Source: Lachnospiraceae bacterium
Lineage (GTDB): Bacteria; Bacillota; Clostridia; Lachnospirales; Lachnospiraceae
Reading direction: 5' to 3'
Assembly: GCA_900769115.1 (NCBI GenBank)
Contig: CAAGFJ010000035.1
Span: forward strand, 1 to 54,411
DNA: 54,411 nucleotides
Notes under the pieces: generated by a model
Databases searched by the model: none
What the model was told of the DNA's origin: nothing
Seen by the model: the letters and a program-made list of their open reading frames with translations, nothing else
Program-made: the position numbers and the translations under genes
Shown here: positions 15,387 to 23,884 of the stretch, one piece after another
Layout: each line of letters starts with the position of its first letter
Numbering within the stretch: the first letter of the stretch is position 1

Positions 15387-15442
15387 TGTTACAATTATGT
15401 TACAGATATAGTCATTATATTGCATTTGCTGTACTTTTGCAA
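15387..15442 (-). promoter_or_regulatory. yjfB promoter with direct repeats
   Basis: On the minus strand TTGCAA (15442-15437), 17 nt, then TATAAT (15419-15414). Around the expected start of transcription are two TGTAACA direct repeats (15404-15398 and 15393-15387) spaced 11 bp, about one helical turn, suggesting a regulator site. Confidence 0.7.
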
Positions 15443-15453
15443 CAGTTAAATTA

Positions 15454-16386
15454 TTACGGATTCTGTACAATCCGCTGTACAAACCGGTCAAGCTCTTCGA
15501 ATACTTTCTCCCGTTCCTCTTCATTATGAATCTCATGCCGCATATGTTCAAATAAGATGGCATGTATATCCTCATATCCCAGATAACTTAACCGTTCCAC
15601 TGCCTGTTTCCATTTCCTCTTATTAATGTAGCAGGGATCATCCTCTCCTGACAGAAACAGGATCGGGAGCTCCGGATTCTGTACCAGATACATATCCGTC
15701 TTATATACAATCCACTCCAGATGCAGCAGCGTCAATATTCCATTCATCGTATAGGTGAACTGGCAGAGTTCATCCTGATTGAACCGGATCGCAACCTCTT
15801 CATCCACTGCCAGCCATGCACTTTTCCGTCTTTCCCTGCAGAACCGGCGTTCAAAACTATTAACAACCAGCCCCTGCATAAATGCAGACCGGTATCTGTC
15901 ACCTTTCCGTAATGCCATACACCTTGTAAGAAGCATTCCAAACGGAACTCCCTCATTATAAGACGGACATCCGCCAACAACCAGACCATCTATCGCATCA
16001 TCATGTGTCCTTAAATAGGCTCTCACTGCCAATGATCCCATACTGTGACCATACAGAACAAGCGGCAGATCCGGATATGCCTTACGAATCTGGCAGGTTG
16101 CATAATAGATATCCTCCACAAAACCCTTCTCCATGGACGCATAACAATAGCCCACGTCATCCGCTGCCTTCACACTTTCCCCATGCCCCCGGTTATCGTG
16201 GATCAACGTGATATAACCACGGGATGTCATCTCCTCCATAAACGGATAGAACCGTTCTTTATGCTCATTCATTCCATGCACAAATTGAATAACCGCCACC
16301 GGCTGCTCCGGAATCATACACATTCCATGAATCGGCACCTGGTCATATCTTGATATAAATGAATACGTTCTTTTCTGAATCGACAT
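15454..16386 (-). CDS. Alpha/beta hydrolase, monoacylglycerol lipase/lysophospholipase-like
   Basis: The 310-residue cytosolic enzyme of the Hydrolase_4/S33 type has VHGMNEHKERF near the N-terminus, HDNRGHGES, the nucleophile Ser115 in LYGHSMGSLA, the acid in LSGEDDPC and the base His in FEHMRHEIHNE. The MRHE motif and overall pattern match lysophospholipase/monoacylglycerol lipase-like proteins. The start used (MSIQKRTYSF) has GGAGGAAGAGAT directly upstream; the open frame itself begins 18 nt earlier. It lies 44 nt after the TetR regulator and is probably controlled by it. Substrate unknown. Confidence 0.85.
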   Translation of the reverse strand: MSIQKRTYSFISRYDQVPIHGMCMIPEQPVAVIQFVHGMNEHKERFYPFMEEMTSRGYITLIHDNRGHGESVKAADDVGYCYASMEKGFVEDIYYATCQIRKAYPDLPLVLYGHSMGSLAVRAYLRTHDDAIDGLVVGGCPSYNEGVPFGMLLTRCMALRKGDRYRSAFMQGLVVNSFERRFCRERRKSAWLAVDEEVAIRFNQDELCQFTYTMNGILTLLHLEWIVYKTDMYLVQNPELPILFLSGEDDPCYINKRKWKQAVERLSYLGYEDIHAILFEHMRHEIHNEEEREKVFEELDRFVQRIVQNP

Positions 16387-16430
16387 ATCTCTTCCTCCAT
16401 ACATCCGCTACTATTCTTCTTAACACCATT

Positions 16431-17009
16431 CTATCTTCCCACTGTATTCAAATCCACATTGAACCCTGTAGAAAGCTTCTCCGATACTTCAATCATTGCT
16501 GCCTCCATCTGCGTCACATCAAATTCCTTGAGCACACCAAGATATCCATTGATCACAAAAGTAACATACAAATGGTGCCGGAAATATTCCTCCGTGTTCC
16601 GTTCCATGCCAGCTGCCACAAACTTATTCATAATCGTATCGATCACTGCTCTCTCTAACTTCTGCACCATAGGCTGCATACCCTTGCGCTGCATCAGCAT
16701 GCCTAATCCATTAGCTTCCCTGAAATGTGCATCCGCTATCCGCTTCCACATCTCCGGTGCTTTCCGGATCGTCTCCTGATAAGGATATTCTTCTATAATC
16801 GCGCATACATCCTGAATCAACTGATTCTCAATAGACTCAGCGAGATCATAGATATCCCGGTAATGCAGATAAAAGGTACTTTTGTTGATATCTGCCTTCG
16901 CACATAACTCTTTGATCGTTATCTCATTCAATTTCTTATCTTTGGTCAGCTCGCAAAACACATCACAGATTGCTTTCCTGGTCTTACGAACTCTTCGATC
17001 TTCTGCCAT
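16431..17009 (-). CDS. TetR/AcrR-family transcriptional regulator
   Basis: The 192-residue protein has a TetR DNA-binding domain (KTRKAICDVFCELTKDKKLNEITIKELCAKADINKSTFYLHYRDIYDLAESIE) and a C-terminal domain like those of DhaS-type regulators. AAGGAG lies 8 nt before the ATG at 17009, which is preferred over the upstream GTG/ATG options. It is divergent from hsp20 and precedes the lipase-like gene, which is its most likely target. The effector is unknown. Confidence 0.87.
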   Translation of the reverse strand: MAEDRRVRKTRKAICDVFCELTKDKKLNEITIKELCAKADINKSTFYLHYRDIYDLAESIENQLIQDVCAIIEEYPYQETIRKAPEMWKRIADAHFREANGLGMLMQRKGMQPMVQKLERAVIDTIMNKFVAAGMERNTEEYFRHHLYVTFVINGYLGVLKEFDVTQMEAAMIEVSEKLSTGFNVDLNTVGR

Positions 17010-17172
17010 ATATGCAACTCCTTCACGTTTTCTCATCTTTTACTGCATTTTAGCAGATTACTAGACATCCGTCCATATAGAATCGTGTAAAGTGCATATT
17101 TCCTAGGTTTTCCTGCAGTTTATCTATCTAATTGTCAGATATTTTCGATGAATTTGTGAACAAAATGTGAAA

Positions 17173-17199
17173 TTAGCACTCATCTATTGACAGTGCTAA
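17173..17199. promoter_or_regulatory. CIRCE element (HrcA operator)
   Basis: TTAGCACTC-N9-CAGTGCTAA matches the CIRCE consensus (TTAGCACTC-N9-GAGTGCTAA) except for one base. HrcA binds this site to repress class I heat-shock genes. Confidence 0.93.
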
Positions 17200-17215
17200 C
17201 AATCAGTGTTATAAC
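17187..17215 (+). promoter_or_regulatory. hsp20 promoter overlapping CIRCE
   Basis: TTGACA (17187-17192) lies inside the right part of CIRCE; 17 nt later is TATAAC (17210-17215). The leader contains a CAGGTTA/TAACCTG hairpin (17224-17249). Confidence 0.85.
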
Positions 17216-17295
17216 ATAATCACAGGTTAGGAAAACAAGATAACCTGAATACATTGCTTACAATTTCATTATGAACATAGAAGGAGGAATTTATT

Positions 17296-17733
17296 ATGTT
17301 AGTACCAAGCATTTTTTCCAATGATTTATTCGATGACTTTTTCAATGATAGTTACAAACCAGCACAGCGTTATGTGCAATCTGCGAATTCCAGAAACCTG
17401 ATGAATACCGATATCAAGGAATTCGAAGATAAGTATGAATTAGGAATTGAACTTCCTGGTTACAAGAAAGAAGATGTAACCGCAAGCCTGAAGGATGGTT
17501 ACTTAACCATTGAAGCAGAACGTCACGCAGACGAGACATTGAAGGAACGCAAAGGACAGTATATCCGTAAGGAATGCTTTACCGGCAAGAGCCAGCGCAG
17601 TTTCTATGTAGGCGAGCTTGTTACACAGAATGACATTCATGCATCCTTTGAAAATGGTATCTTAACCATCGTAGTTCCTAAGATTAAGGAACAGCCTAAG
17701 GTTGAGCAGACCAATTATATTTCCATCGAATAA
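17296..17733 (+). CDS. Small heat shock protein, Hsp20/alpha-crystallin family
   Basis: This 145-residue ATP-independent holdase has an N-terminal arm (MLVPSIFSNDLFDDFFND), the alpha-crystallin domain (~40-135, with YELGIELPGYKKEDVTASLKDGYLTIEA and FENGILTIVVPK), and a C-terminal tail. GGAGG precedes the ATG. Regulation by HrcA is read directly from the CIRCE site at the promoter. It is monocistronic and ends in a strong terminator. Confidence 0.95.
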   Translation: MLVPSIFSNDLFDDFFNDSYKPAQRYVQSANSRNLMNTDIKEFEDKYELGIELPGYKKEDVTASLKDGYLTIEAERHADETLKERKGQYIRKECFTGKSQRSFYVGELVTQNDIHASFENGILTIVVPKIKEQPKVEQTNYISIE

Positions 17734-17750
17734 TCCCCATTTCTACCCCA

Positions 17751-17797
17751 AAGGACCCGGCACTCCACCCCATGAGTACCGGGTCCTTCTTCTTTTA
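17751..17797 (+). terminator. hsp20 terminator
   Basis: AAGGACCCGG pairs with CCGGGTCCTT (17779-17788) around an 18-nt loop, followed by a T-rich run (TTCTTCTTTT). Confidence 0.92.
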
Positions 17798-17873
17798 TTA
17801 ATAGTTTGCCCACTATTTTCTATTCCTGCATCGTTCCTATTCAGAATCTGTTCTTACATCTTGATTCATTCTC

Positions 17874-19886
17874 TCACTGTGTGTTCTCTGTCCTACGCAC
17901 CAGACGCACTCCCACCGGGATACACACCACTGCAAGCACCACCATGCATACCACAAGCGGCAAGCCTGCCTGCTCGTCCTGAAGCAATGGTATCTTATCC
18001 CCATAATAAAGCAGAAATACCGAAAATCCGTTATTCAGAAAGTGCATCAGGGAAGATGTAAATATACTATTCGATGCATACACAGCATATGCCAGTGCAG
18101 CCCCAAGTAATGCCGTCGGTAATATCTTAATCAGACTCATATGGCTGATTGCAAATAGCACGGATACACATATAATTGCCTTAGAAAGACTCATTTTCCG
18201 CCGGAACGCTGTAAACATATATCCCCGGAATAATAATTCCTCACATACAGCAGGTGCCAATGCGATCAGCAATAATGCCACCACAAACGGAACTCCATCT
18301 AACATATTCAGATAGCTCTCATTTAACGATTCGCTGTTCTCCGGGAAGAGATAACTCAGCACATTGCTAAGCAACAAGGATGCACTTGCTGCCCCGATTA
18401 CCAGAATTACCGACCCGATCAGGTTGCGTACACCCGGCTTATGAATCGCAAACACCTGTCGCAGATCTGCCTTAATATAAACTGCCGCAAGTATCGGCAG
18501 CACACCAATAAAGAACTGCGGCACAATCACACCTGCTAACGGATAGGACAGGCTCATCATTCCCCCTGCATATACCATCAGCAGTAACGCCACGATCAGA
18601 ATCAGAATGCTCTCCTGGATTGTTGGAACACTCCCCTTCTTAATATTCTTTCTGCGTTCAAATAACTTGATTCCACTGAAAGACTCCCCAAACAGAATCG
18701 ACTCACTGTCATAGATCCGGCTTAAGAACCAGACTGCAACAAATGCATATATCATATTACTGAATAATACGATCAGAATCACAGTAAAGTCATATTTGAA
18801 CACCATAAGATTCTTCATCAACAGGCAGATATTTGCAACCGGAATCAGTGCTGTCACCGTTGACAGCTCCACGTTGGGAATGAATCCCACATATGCCGTC
18901 AGCATCACGATCAAGGTCAATGGTGTAATATAATTGTTCGCCTCTTTGAAACTCTTTGCAAAAGCGCAGATGCACATTACCACCGCACTCATAAACAGGG
19001 CAAAAGCGATCACACATACAACCGAGATCAGTATCGCCGGTACAAAAGTTGTAAGATGAAATGCACCTGCACCCTCGCTCAGACTCATCACCGTGTGGAA
19101 CAGATAAAATACGATTCCACCAATGGACAATATGTTGATAAACACCGATACAACCGATACCGTTGCAACCGACAGAAACTTACTAATGATCAGTTCAAGC
19201 TTCCCAATGGGAAGCGTCAATAGCGTCTCTAAGGTTCCTCGTTCCTTCTCACCTGCCGTAATATCGATCGCCGGATACATACAGCCGGTCATAATTCCTG
19301 TAATCAATAAAAACGGAATAAAACTGCCCAGCAGACTCCCTACAGAGCTTTCATTGCTGGACTGATCCGTAATCTTAGAATCAATCGGATACAGCACCTT
19401 CGTCACATCCAGCCCGAGTGCATCTGCATTCTGTTCGGCTACCTTCTTCGAATAGGAAGTAATCTCCTCCTTCAACATATCTGATACACTCGATGAATCC
19501 GTTACCGCTGACAGATAATGCACCTCATAGATCACCTGCTCATCCGTTACGGTTGTCGTGATATACGCATCAATCTTCTCCCGCTCTAAGTCCTTCTTTG
19601 GATTCTTAGAAGTCCTTGTCTTGATCACATAATCGTAACCATCTTCATCTCCCTGAATCCAGTCTTCTAATGCCTTCTGATCCTGTCCGGATACCTTATC
19701 ATATGCCACATAATATGTCTGTTCTTCCTGATTCGATAAGATCATTGTCATGATCTGCATTACAACGAGAAACAACAGCGGATACAAAATGACCGGAAGC
19801 ACCACCATCGTAAGGATCGTCTTCTTATCCCGGATCACATCCATAATCTCTTTCTTATAGAGAGTCTTCAACTGCTTCGCGTTCAT
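17874..19886 (-). CDS. ABC-2 permease (NatB-like) fused to a CPBP intramembrane protease domain
   Basis: The protein (~670 residues) has two halves. The N-terminal ~420 residues are an ABC-2/NatB permease with one early helix, a ~140-residue outer domain and a five-to-six-helix core including ITAGEKERGTLETLLTLP. The C-terminal ~240 residues are multi-helix and carry the CPBP/CAAX-protease motifs EELLFR, ISHMS and HFLNN. The fusion is known in Firmicutes. The start at 19886 follows GGGAGGTG; the gene overlaps the ATPase gene by 32 nt. With the two genes upstream it should form an exporter, possibly for a peptide, with a role in resistance or processing. Confidence 0.88.
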   Translation of the reverse strand: MNAKQLKTLYKKEIMDVIRDKKTILTMVVLPVILYPLLFLVVMQIMTMILSNQEEQTYYVAYDKVSGQDQKALEDWIQGDEDGYDYVIKTRTSKNPKKDLEREKIDAYITTTVTDEQVIYEVHYLSAVTDSSSVSDMLKEEITSYSKKVAEQNADALGLDVTKVLYPIDSKITDQSSNESSVGSLLGSFIPFLLITGIMTGCMYPAIDITAGEKERGTLETLLTLPIGKLELIISKFLSVATVSVVSVFINILSIGGIVFYLFHTVMSLSEGAGAFHLTTFVPAILISVVCVIAFALFMSAVVMCICAFAKSFKEANNYITPLTLIVMLTAYVGFIPNVELSTVTALIPVANICLLMKNLMVFKYDFTVILIVLFSNMIYAFVAVWFLSRIYDSESILFGESFSGIKLFERRKNIKKGSVPTIQESILILIVALLLMVYAGGMMSLSYPLAGVIVPQFFIGVLPILAAVYIKADLRQVFAIHKPGVRNLIGSVILVIGAASASLLLSNVLSYLFPENSESLNESYLNMLDGVPFVVALLLIALAPAVCEELLFRGYMFTAFRRKMSLSKAIICVSVLFAISHMSLIKILPTALLGAALAYAVYASNSIFTSSLMHFLNNGFSVFLLYYGDKIPLLQDEQAGLPLVVCMVVLAVVCIPVGVRLVRRTENTQ

Positions 19887-20643
19887 CCGCCACACCTCCC
19901 TCCATAAATGCAAAAAAGGTATCCCGTAAGTTTCCGGTTCCAGTCTGCTCTTTTAATTCCTGTGGAGTTCCTACTGCCATAACACGTCCCTTGTTGATCA
20001 TCACAATCCGGTCACATAAGAATTCCGCTTCCTCCATGTAATGCGTGGAATACAGTACACTCTTGCCCCGCTCCTTCTCCTGCTTCATAAAGTCAATGAT
20101 CGCTTTGGAGCTGATAATATCAAGACCTAATGTCGGCTCATCAAATATATAGATATCCGGATCATGGATCAGACATCTGGCAATTGAGGTTCTCTGCTTC
20201 TGTCCGGTTGAGAGCTTCTCAATCCGGTTATCTATGAATTCACCCATATCTAACAATTCACAGATCCAGTTGATCTTCTCTGTACATTTCTCTTCCGTAA
20301 ATCCATATAACTCCCCGAAAATGGCAAGCATTTCCCGAACCGTAAATCTCCCATATAACTTTGTATTCTCCGAAAGATAACCGATATGTTTCTTGAGATC
20401 ACCCTTTTCTGTCATCTGATGGCCTTCTTTATCCGTAACTATAACCATCCCTTCGGTTGGCTCCATCAAAGAACCCAGCATGCGGAGCAGCGTTGTCTTA
20501 CCAGCTCCATTGGGTCCTAAAATTCCCAATATTTCCCCCTGCCTTGCAGCAAAGCTTACATGATCGACTGCAAAAAACTCCTCCTTCTTCCCTTTTTTCA
20601 ATGTTCTCACAAACTGCTTTGTGAGCTCCCTCGCTTCTATCAA
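19855..20643 (-). CDS. ABC transporter ATPase, NatA-like
   Basis: The 262-residue ATPase has Walker A GPNGAGKT (43-50), signature LSTGQKQR, Walker B IYIFDEP and the H-loop THYMEEAE. It is the NatA/drug-export subclass that pairs with ABC-2 permeases, here the fused permease gene directly downstream. The start is a TTG with GGGAGG upstream inside the end of the preceding CPBP gene, 4 nt after its stop. Confidence 0.9.
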   Translation of the reverse strand: MIEARELTKQFVRTLKKGKKEEFFAVDHVSFAARQGEILGILGPNGAGKTTLLRMLGSLMEPTEGMVIVTDKEGHQMTEKGDLKKHIGYLSENTKLYGRFTVREMLAIFGELYGFTEEKCTEKINWICELLDMGEFIDNRIEKLSTGQKQRTSIARCLIHDPDIYIFDEPTLGLDIISSKAIIDFMKQEKERGKSVLYSTHYMEEAEFLCDRIVMINKGRVMAVGTPQELKEQTGTGNLRDTFFAFMEGGVADEREAVEDSL

Positions 20644-20647
20644 ATAA

Positions 20648-21652
20648 TCATCCTCCCAACAGATTCAAAAATGCAAATGCAAGACAGAACATCCATCCCA
20701 AAATAATCCATACGTTGATTGGCCCTCCGGAATTCTCGTTCTTACGACACAAATATTCCCACGAAAATTCCCTGCCATTGATCTTCGCAATCGCTTTCAA
20801 TATCAATAACATCAATACAACACCAATTACTGCCATTGGTGCTAATGCCTCTAACATAGTAAATAACTGTCCTCGTTCCGGTGTCTTAGCAAGCTCTGCC
20901 TCCATATTGAAATTGGCATATTCCTTCGATACCCTGCCTAGTACCTCATACACCTTCGGCAACAAATATAAATACGAAGTGTTGAGTGCATTGAACAACA
21001 TGTGCAAAATCATAGTAGACACCAGAGAACCGGTTGCCTCCACCAGCAGAGCAAATACAATTCCAAGATAAATGGCATATAGAATCTGATTAAAATTCAT
21101 ATGCATCAACCCAAAAGAAATTCCACTGATGATCACGCCGCTAAGTACCGACCGTTTCCGAAATGCAGAAAACAGAATCCCTCTATAAATTGTCTCTTCT
21201 ACAAATCCCGGAAGACATCCAATGATCAATACCGCCAGCCACATTGGTACATTCTGCGTAATATCATAGATTGCTCCACTTGTCTCATTCTTTGCAAATA
21301 ACTGACTTAGCACATTAAGCCAGCTTGCCATTGGCGATGCTGCCAACAACAACAGCAGTGACAGAAAAAAAGAAGAGACCTTATATCTCCTTACCCGTAA
21401 ATCTGTCCCAAACTTCTTATGCGTAACTCTAATATATAATAGTGCTGCCAGCAACAGATATCCCTGTGTCATCAGCACCGAGATCAAAGTTGCATACCGT
21501 GCACCAAATTGATTCTGCACGATGCCGATCACAAGGGACACCGGCAATTCAATCAGTAGTAATATGAAAAAGAAGAGACCTGCCTCTTTCCCGGCAGTCT
21601 CTACTTTTCTTTTATCCTTTACTAGTTGTAATCCTGTATCGTCCATTCCCAT
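20648..21652 (-). CDS. CPBP-family intramembrane metalloprotease
   Basis: This 334-residue protein with about eight hydrophobic segments carries the CPBP/Rce1-like motifs EETIYRG, LMHMNFNQ and LHMLFN, which supply the Glu and His residues of the active site. Family members process CAAX-like or signal peptides, and some confer self-immunity to bacteriocins. It is the first gene of a three-gene operon with NatA and the NatB-CPBP fusion, so the operon encodes two CPBP domains. It follows ridA by 18 nt and may share its transcript. Confidence 0.87.
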   Translation of the reverse strand: MGMDDTGLQLVKDKRKVETAGKEAGLFFFILLLIELPVSLVIGIVQNQFGARYATLISVLMTQGYLLLAALLYIRVTHKKFGTDLRVRRYKVSSFFLSLLLLLAASPMASWLNVLSQLFAKNETSGAIYDITQNVPMWLAVLIIGCLPGFVEETIYRGILFSAFRKRSVLSGVIISGISFGLMHMNFNQILYAIYLGIVFALLVEATGSLVSTMILHMLFNALNTSYLYLLPKVYEVLGRVSKEYANFNMEAELAKTPERGQLFTMLEALAPMAVIGVVLMLLILKAIAKINGREFSWEYLCRKNENSGGPINVWIILGWMFCLAFAFLNLLGG

Positions 21653-21670
21653 ACATATACTCCGAATCCA

Positions 21671-22054
21671 TTAATGCTTGATCGCAATGGCTTCCATCTC
21701 GATCAACACATCCTTTGGTAATCTAGCAACCTCTACGCAGGAACGTGCCGGAAATACACCGGTAAAATACGTTGCATAGATCTCATTTAATGCAGCAAAA
21801 TCATTCATATCTTTGATAAATACTGTTGTCTTCACCACATCCTCGCAACCGGAACCTGCCGCCTCTAACAATGCTTTCATGCTGTCAAACACACGGGTTG
21901 CCTGTACCTTAATGTCTCCCTCTACCACATTGCCGGTTGCCGGATCGATTGGTACTACACCGGAAGTATATACCATTCCATTCACTTCAATTGCCTGTGA
22001 ATATGGTCCAATTGCCTGTGGTGCCTTATCTGTCTTTACTGCGTTCTTATTCAT
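21671..22054 (-). CDS. ridA: RidA-family enamine/imine deaminase
   Basis: The 127-residue cytosolic protein is a typical RidA (YjgF/UK114): KAPQAIGPYSQAI, YTSGVVPIDPATG, PARSCVEVARLPKDVLIEMEAIAI. The conserved Arg of PARSCVEV is the catalytic arginine that hydrolyses reactive 2-aminoacrylate. AAGGAGG lies 8 nt before the ATG at 22054, so the longer frame to 22084 is rejected. Confidence 0.95.
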   Translation of the reverse strand: MNKNAVKTDKAPQAIGPYSQAIEVNGMVYTSGVVPIDPATGNVVEGDIKVQATRVFDSMKALLEAAGSGCEDVVKTTVFIKDMNDFAALNEIYATYFTGVFPARSCVEVARLPKDVLIEMEAIAIKH

Positions 22055-22132
22055 CTGTACATCCTCCTTATATAAGCAGCACAATAACAGGTCTACATAC
22101 CGCCCTTGTTACCGTGTCAATATTAACTATGG

Positions 22133-22975
22133 TTAATTTCTATCTGTGATTGCGATCGAGTGTTCCCGGATCTCAACCTTACCCTCCTTAAGCAGACGCC
22201 CCACTGCACGCTTGAATGCATTCTTGCTAAGTCCCATCTCCCGTTCAATGATCTCCGGGGATGCCTTATCCGTAAATGGCAGCACTCCGTCATAGGAAAG
22301 AATGGCTTCATATACCATCTCACTGTCTTCCTCAATCTGCTTGTAAGCAGCCTGTCCCAAAGAAAGATTCAGCTTACCGTCTTCTCTTACTTCACTTACC
22401 CGAAGTGTCAGGGTATCTCCTATATACACCTTCTTATGCAGCTTCTGCTTCGGGATCAGACCCTGATACTTGTCATCTACCGCCACTAAAGCACCTAACT
22501 TCTCGCTGATCTGATACACATATCCGGATACCTGATCTCCCTTCTCATACGGGGAATCTGTCGCCAGATGCTCATACAACCGCATGGATACACAAGGCCG
22601 GTTACTCTTATCCATATACATATAGACCAGATATTCTTTTCCTTCTCTCACCTTGCCAAACATCTCTTTGAATGGCATCAGAATATCTTTTTCTAATCCC
22701 CAGTCCATAAAAGCCCCGATCTTACTGACACTCGCTACCTTCAATCTTTTGATCTCATGCAGCGTGATCAATGGCTTGTTCACGGTTGCGATTGGTCGGT
22801 CCGAAGAATCCAAATATACAAAAACCTCAATCTCACCGCCTGCTTTCAAATCTTCAGGCACCTGTTTTCTTGGCAGTAGAACCGCATCCGTATCCCCCTG
22901 TTTTCCAGCCAGATATACACCAAAGTCCTTGCTCCGGATTACCTGCAATGTCTGCCATTTTCCAATCTCTATCAT
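22133..22975 (-). CDS. cvfB: CvfB-family S1-domain RNA-binding regulator
   Basis: The 280-residue protein has the CvfB/YitL layout: S1-like folds around 1-60, 65-130 and 140-215 (KGDQVSGYVYQISEKLGALVAVDDKYQGLIP), then a winged-helix domain (SPEIIEREMGLSKNAFKRAVGRLLKEGKVEI). In Staphylococcus CvfB affects virulence factor expression; the general role is RNA binding. GGAG precedes the ATG. A perfect dyad, ATTAAC-TATG-GTTAAT, overlaps its stop codon. Confidence 0.9.
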   Translation of the reverse strand: MIEIGKWQTLQVIRSKDFGVYLAGKQGDTDAVLLPRKQVPEDLKAGGEIEVFVYLDSSDRPIATVNKPLITLHEIKRLKVASVSKIGAFMDWGLEKDILMPFKEMFGKVREGKEYLVYMYMDKSNRPCVSMRLYEHLATDSPYEKGDQVSGYVYQISEKLGALVAVDDKYQGLIPKQKLHKKVYIGDTLTLRVSEVREDGKLNLSLGQAAYKQIEEDSEMVYEAILSYDGVLPFTDKASPEIIEREMGLSKNAFKRAVGRLLKEGKVEIREHSIAITDRN

Positions 22976-23100
22976 AACTGCTCCATTTCTTTAATTCTAA
23001 TATAACTTGTCATTTCTATACCGATTATAAACAGGGTTGCCTTATTTTTCAACACTAAGTTCAAAATACACGATATCTACACATTTGCCTTTGCGCCTGT

Positions 23101-23733
23101 CTATTCTTCTATCTTCATTCCATACACTGCAAGATCCACCCTGCCATCCGCGACTTCAATTCCATCTGCCTCTAAAAGCTGCTGTTGTACACGCTCTCCT
23201 CCAAATGCAAAAGCTCCTGCTAATTCTCCCCTGGCATTCACCACCCGGTAACACGGAATATGCTCCGGATCCGGATTCTTGTGCAATGCATTGCCAACCG
23301 CACGTGCCATCTTCTTATCTCCTGCTAACTGTGCCACCTGACCATAGGTTGCCACACAGCCTTTTGGGATTGTCTTCACTGCCTCATAGATCCGCTTCGT
23401 CGGACTGTCCGTTACCAAGGCATAACTTTCCGCAATCATCCGCTTGATATCCTGATCCGGTACACTGCCATCTAAAATGATCGTGTTCCAGTGTTCTTTA
23501 TTCTGATGCCAGCCCGGTATCACGGCTTCATATGCATTGCGGAAAAAGTCTCTCCATTCCGGATCTACTTTTACATTCAGATTCACATAACCATCTCTCA
23601 CATAGGTCCACAAAAATACTTTCTTACTGCCCTTCACACGTACCAATTGCCAATTCGGATCATGAAATGGTGCCTGTTGATATGTATCTGGAAAAGACAG
23701 ACCATATGCCAATGCTTCTTCTCTTGTTTCCAT
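23101..23733 (-). CDS. MmcQ/YjbR domain fused to an MGMT-like DNA repair domain
   Basis: The first ~115 residues match the MmcQ/YjbR fold (DPNWQLVRVKGSKKVFLWTYVRDGYVNLNVKVDPEWRDFFRN). Residues ~120-195 match the DNA-binding and active-site part of O6-alkylguanine-DNA alkyltransferases (KGCVATYGQVAQLAG, RAVGNALHKNPDPEHIPCYRVV). The acceptor Cys is present but the usual PCHRV reads PCYRV, so His is replaced by Tyr. It may be a weak methyltransferase or an alkyltransferase-like lesion sensor. It is monocistronic, with a promoter TTGATA-18-TATAAT (23770-23799). Confidence 0.85.
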   Translation of the reverse strand: METREEALAYGLSFPDTYQQAPFHDPNWQLVRVKGSKKVFLWTYVRDGYVNLNVKVDPEWRDFFRNAYEAVIPGWHQNKEHWNTIILDGSVPDQDIKRMIAESYALVTDSPTKRIYEAVKTIPKGCVATYGQVAQLAGDKKMARAVGNALHKNPDPEHIPCYRVVNARGELAGAFAFGGERVQQQLLEADGIEVADGRVDLAVYGMKIEE

Positions 23734-23788
23734 TCAATTATCCCCTATCTGTATTCTTAATTTCTTCTTATTATAAATCAAGTTTTTA

Positions 23789-23817
23789 TTGAATATCAAC
23801 AAAAAATGTTCTATTAT
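23789..23817 (+). promoter_or_regulatory. Promoter of the esterase-chemoreceptor pair
   Basis: TTGAAT (23789-23794), 17 nt, TATTAT (23812-23817). It overlaps the divergent promoter of the MmcQ/MGMT gene on the other strand. Confidence 0.65.
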
Positions 23818-23884
23818 AGAATTAATTATCTGCGTTCATTTTATGCATACATAAGATAGCGCATTACAGCAAGTGAGGTACATC

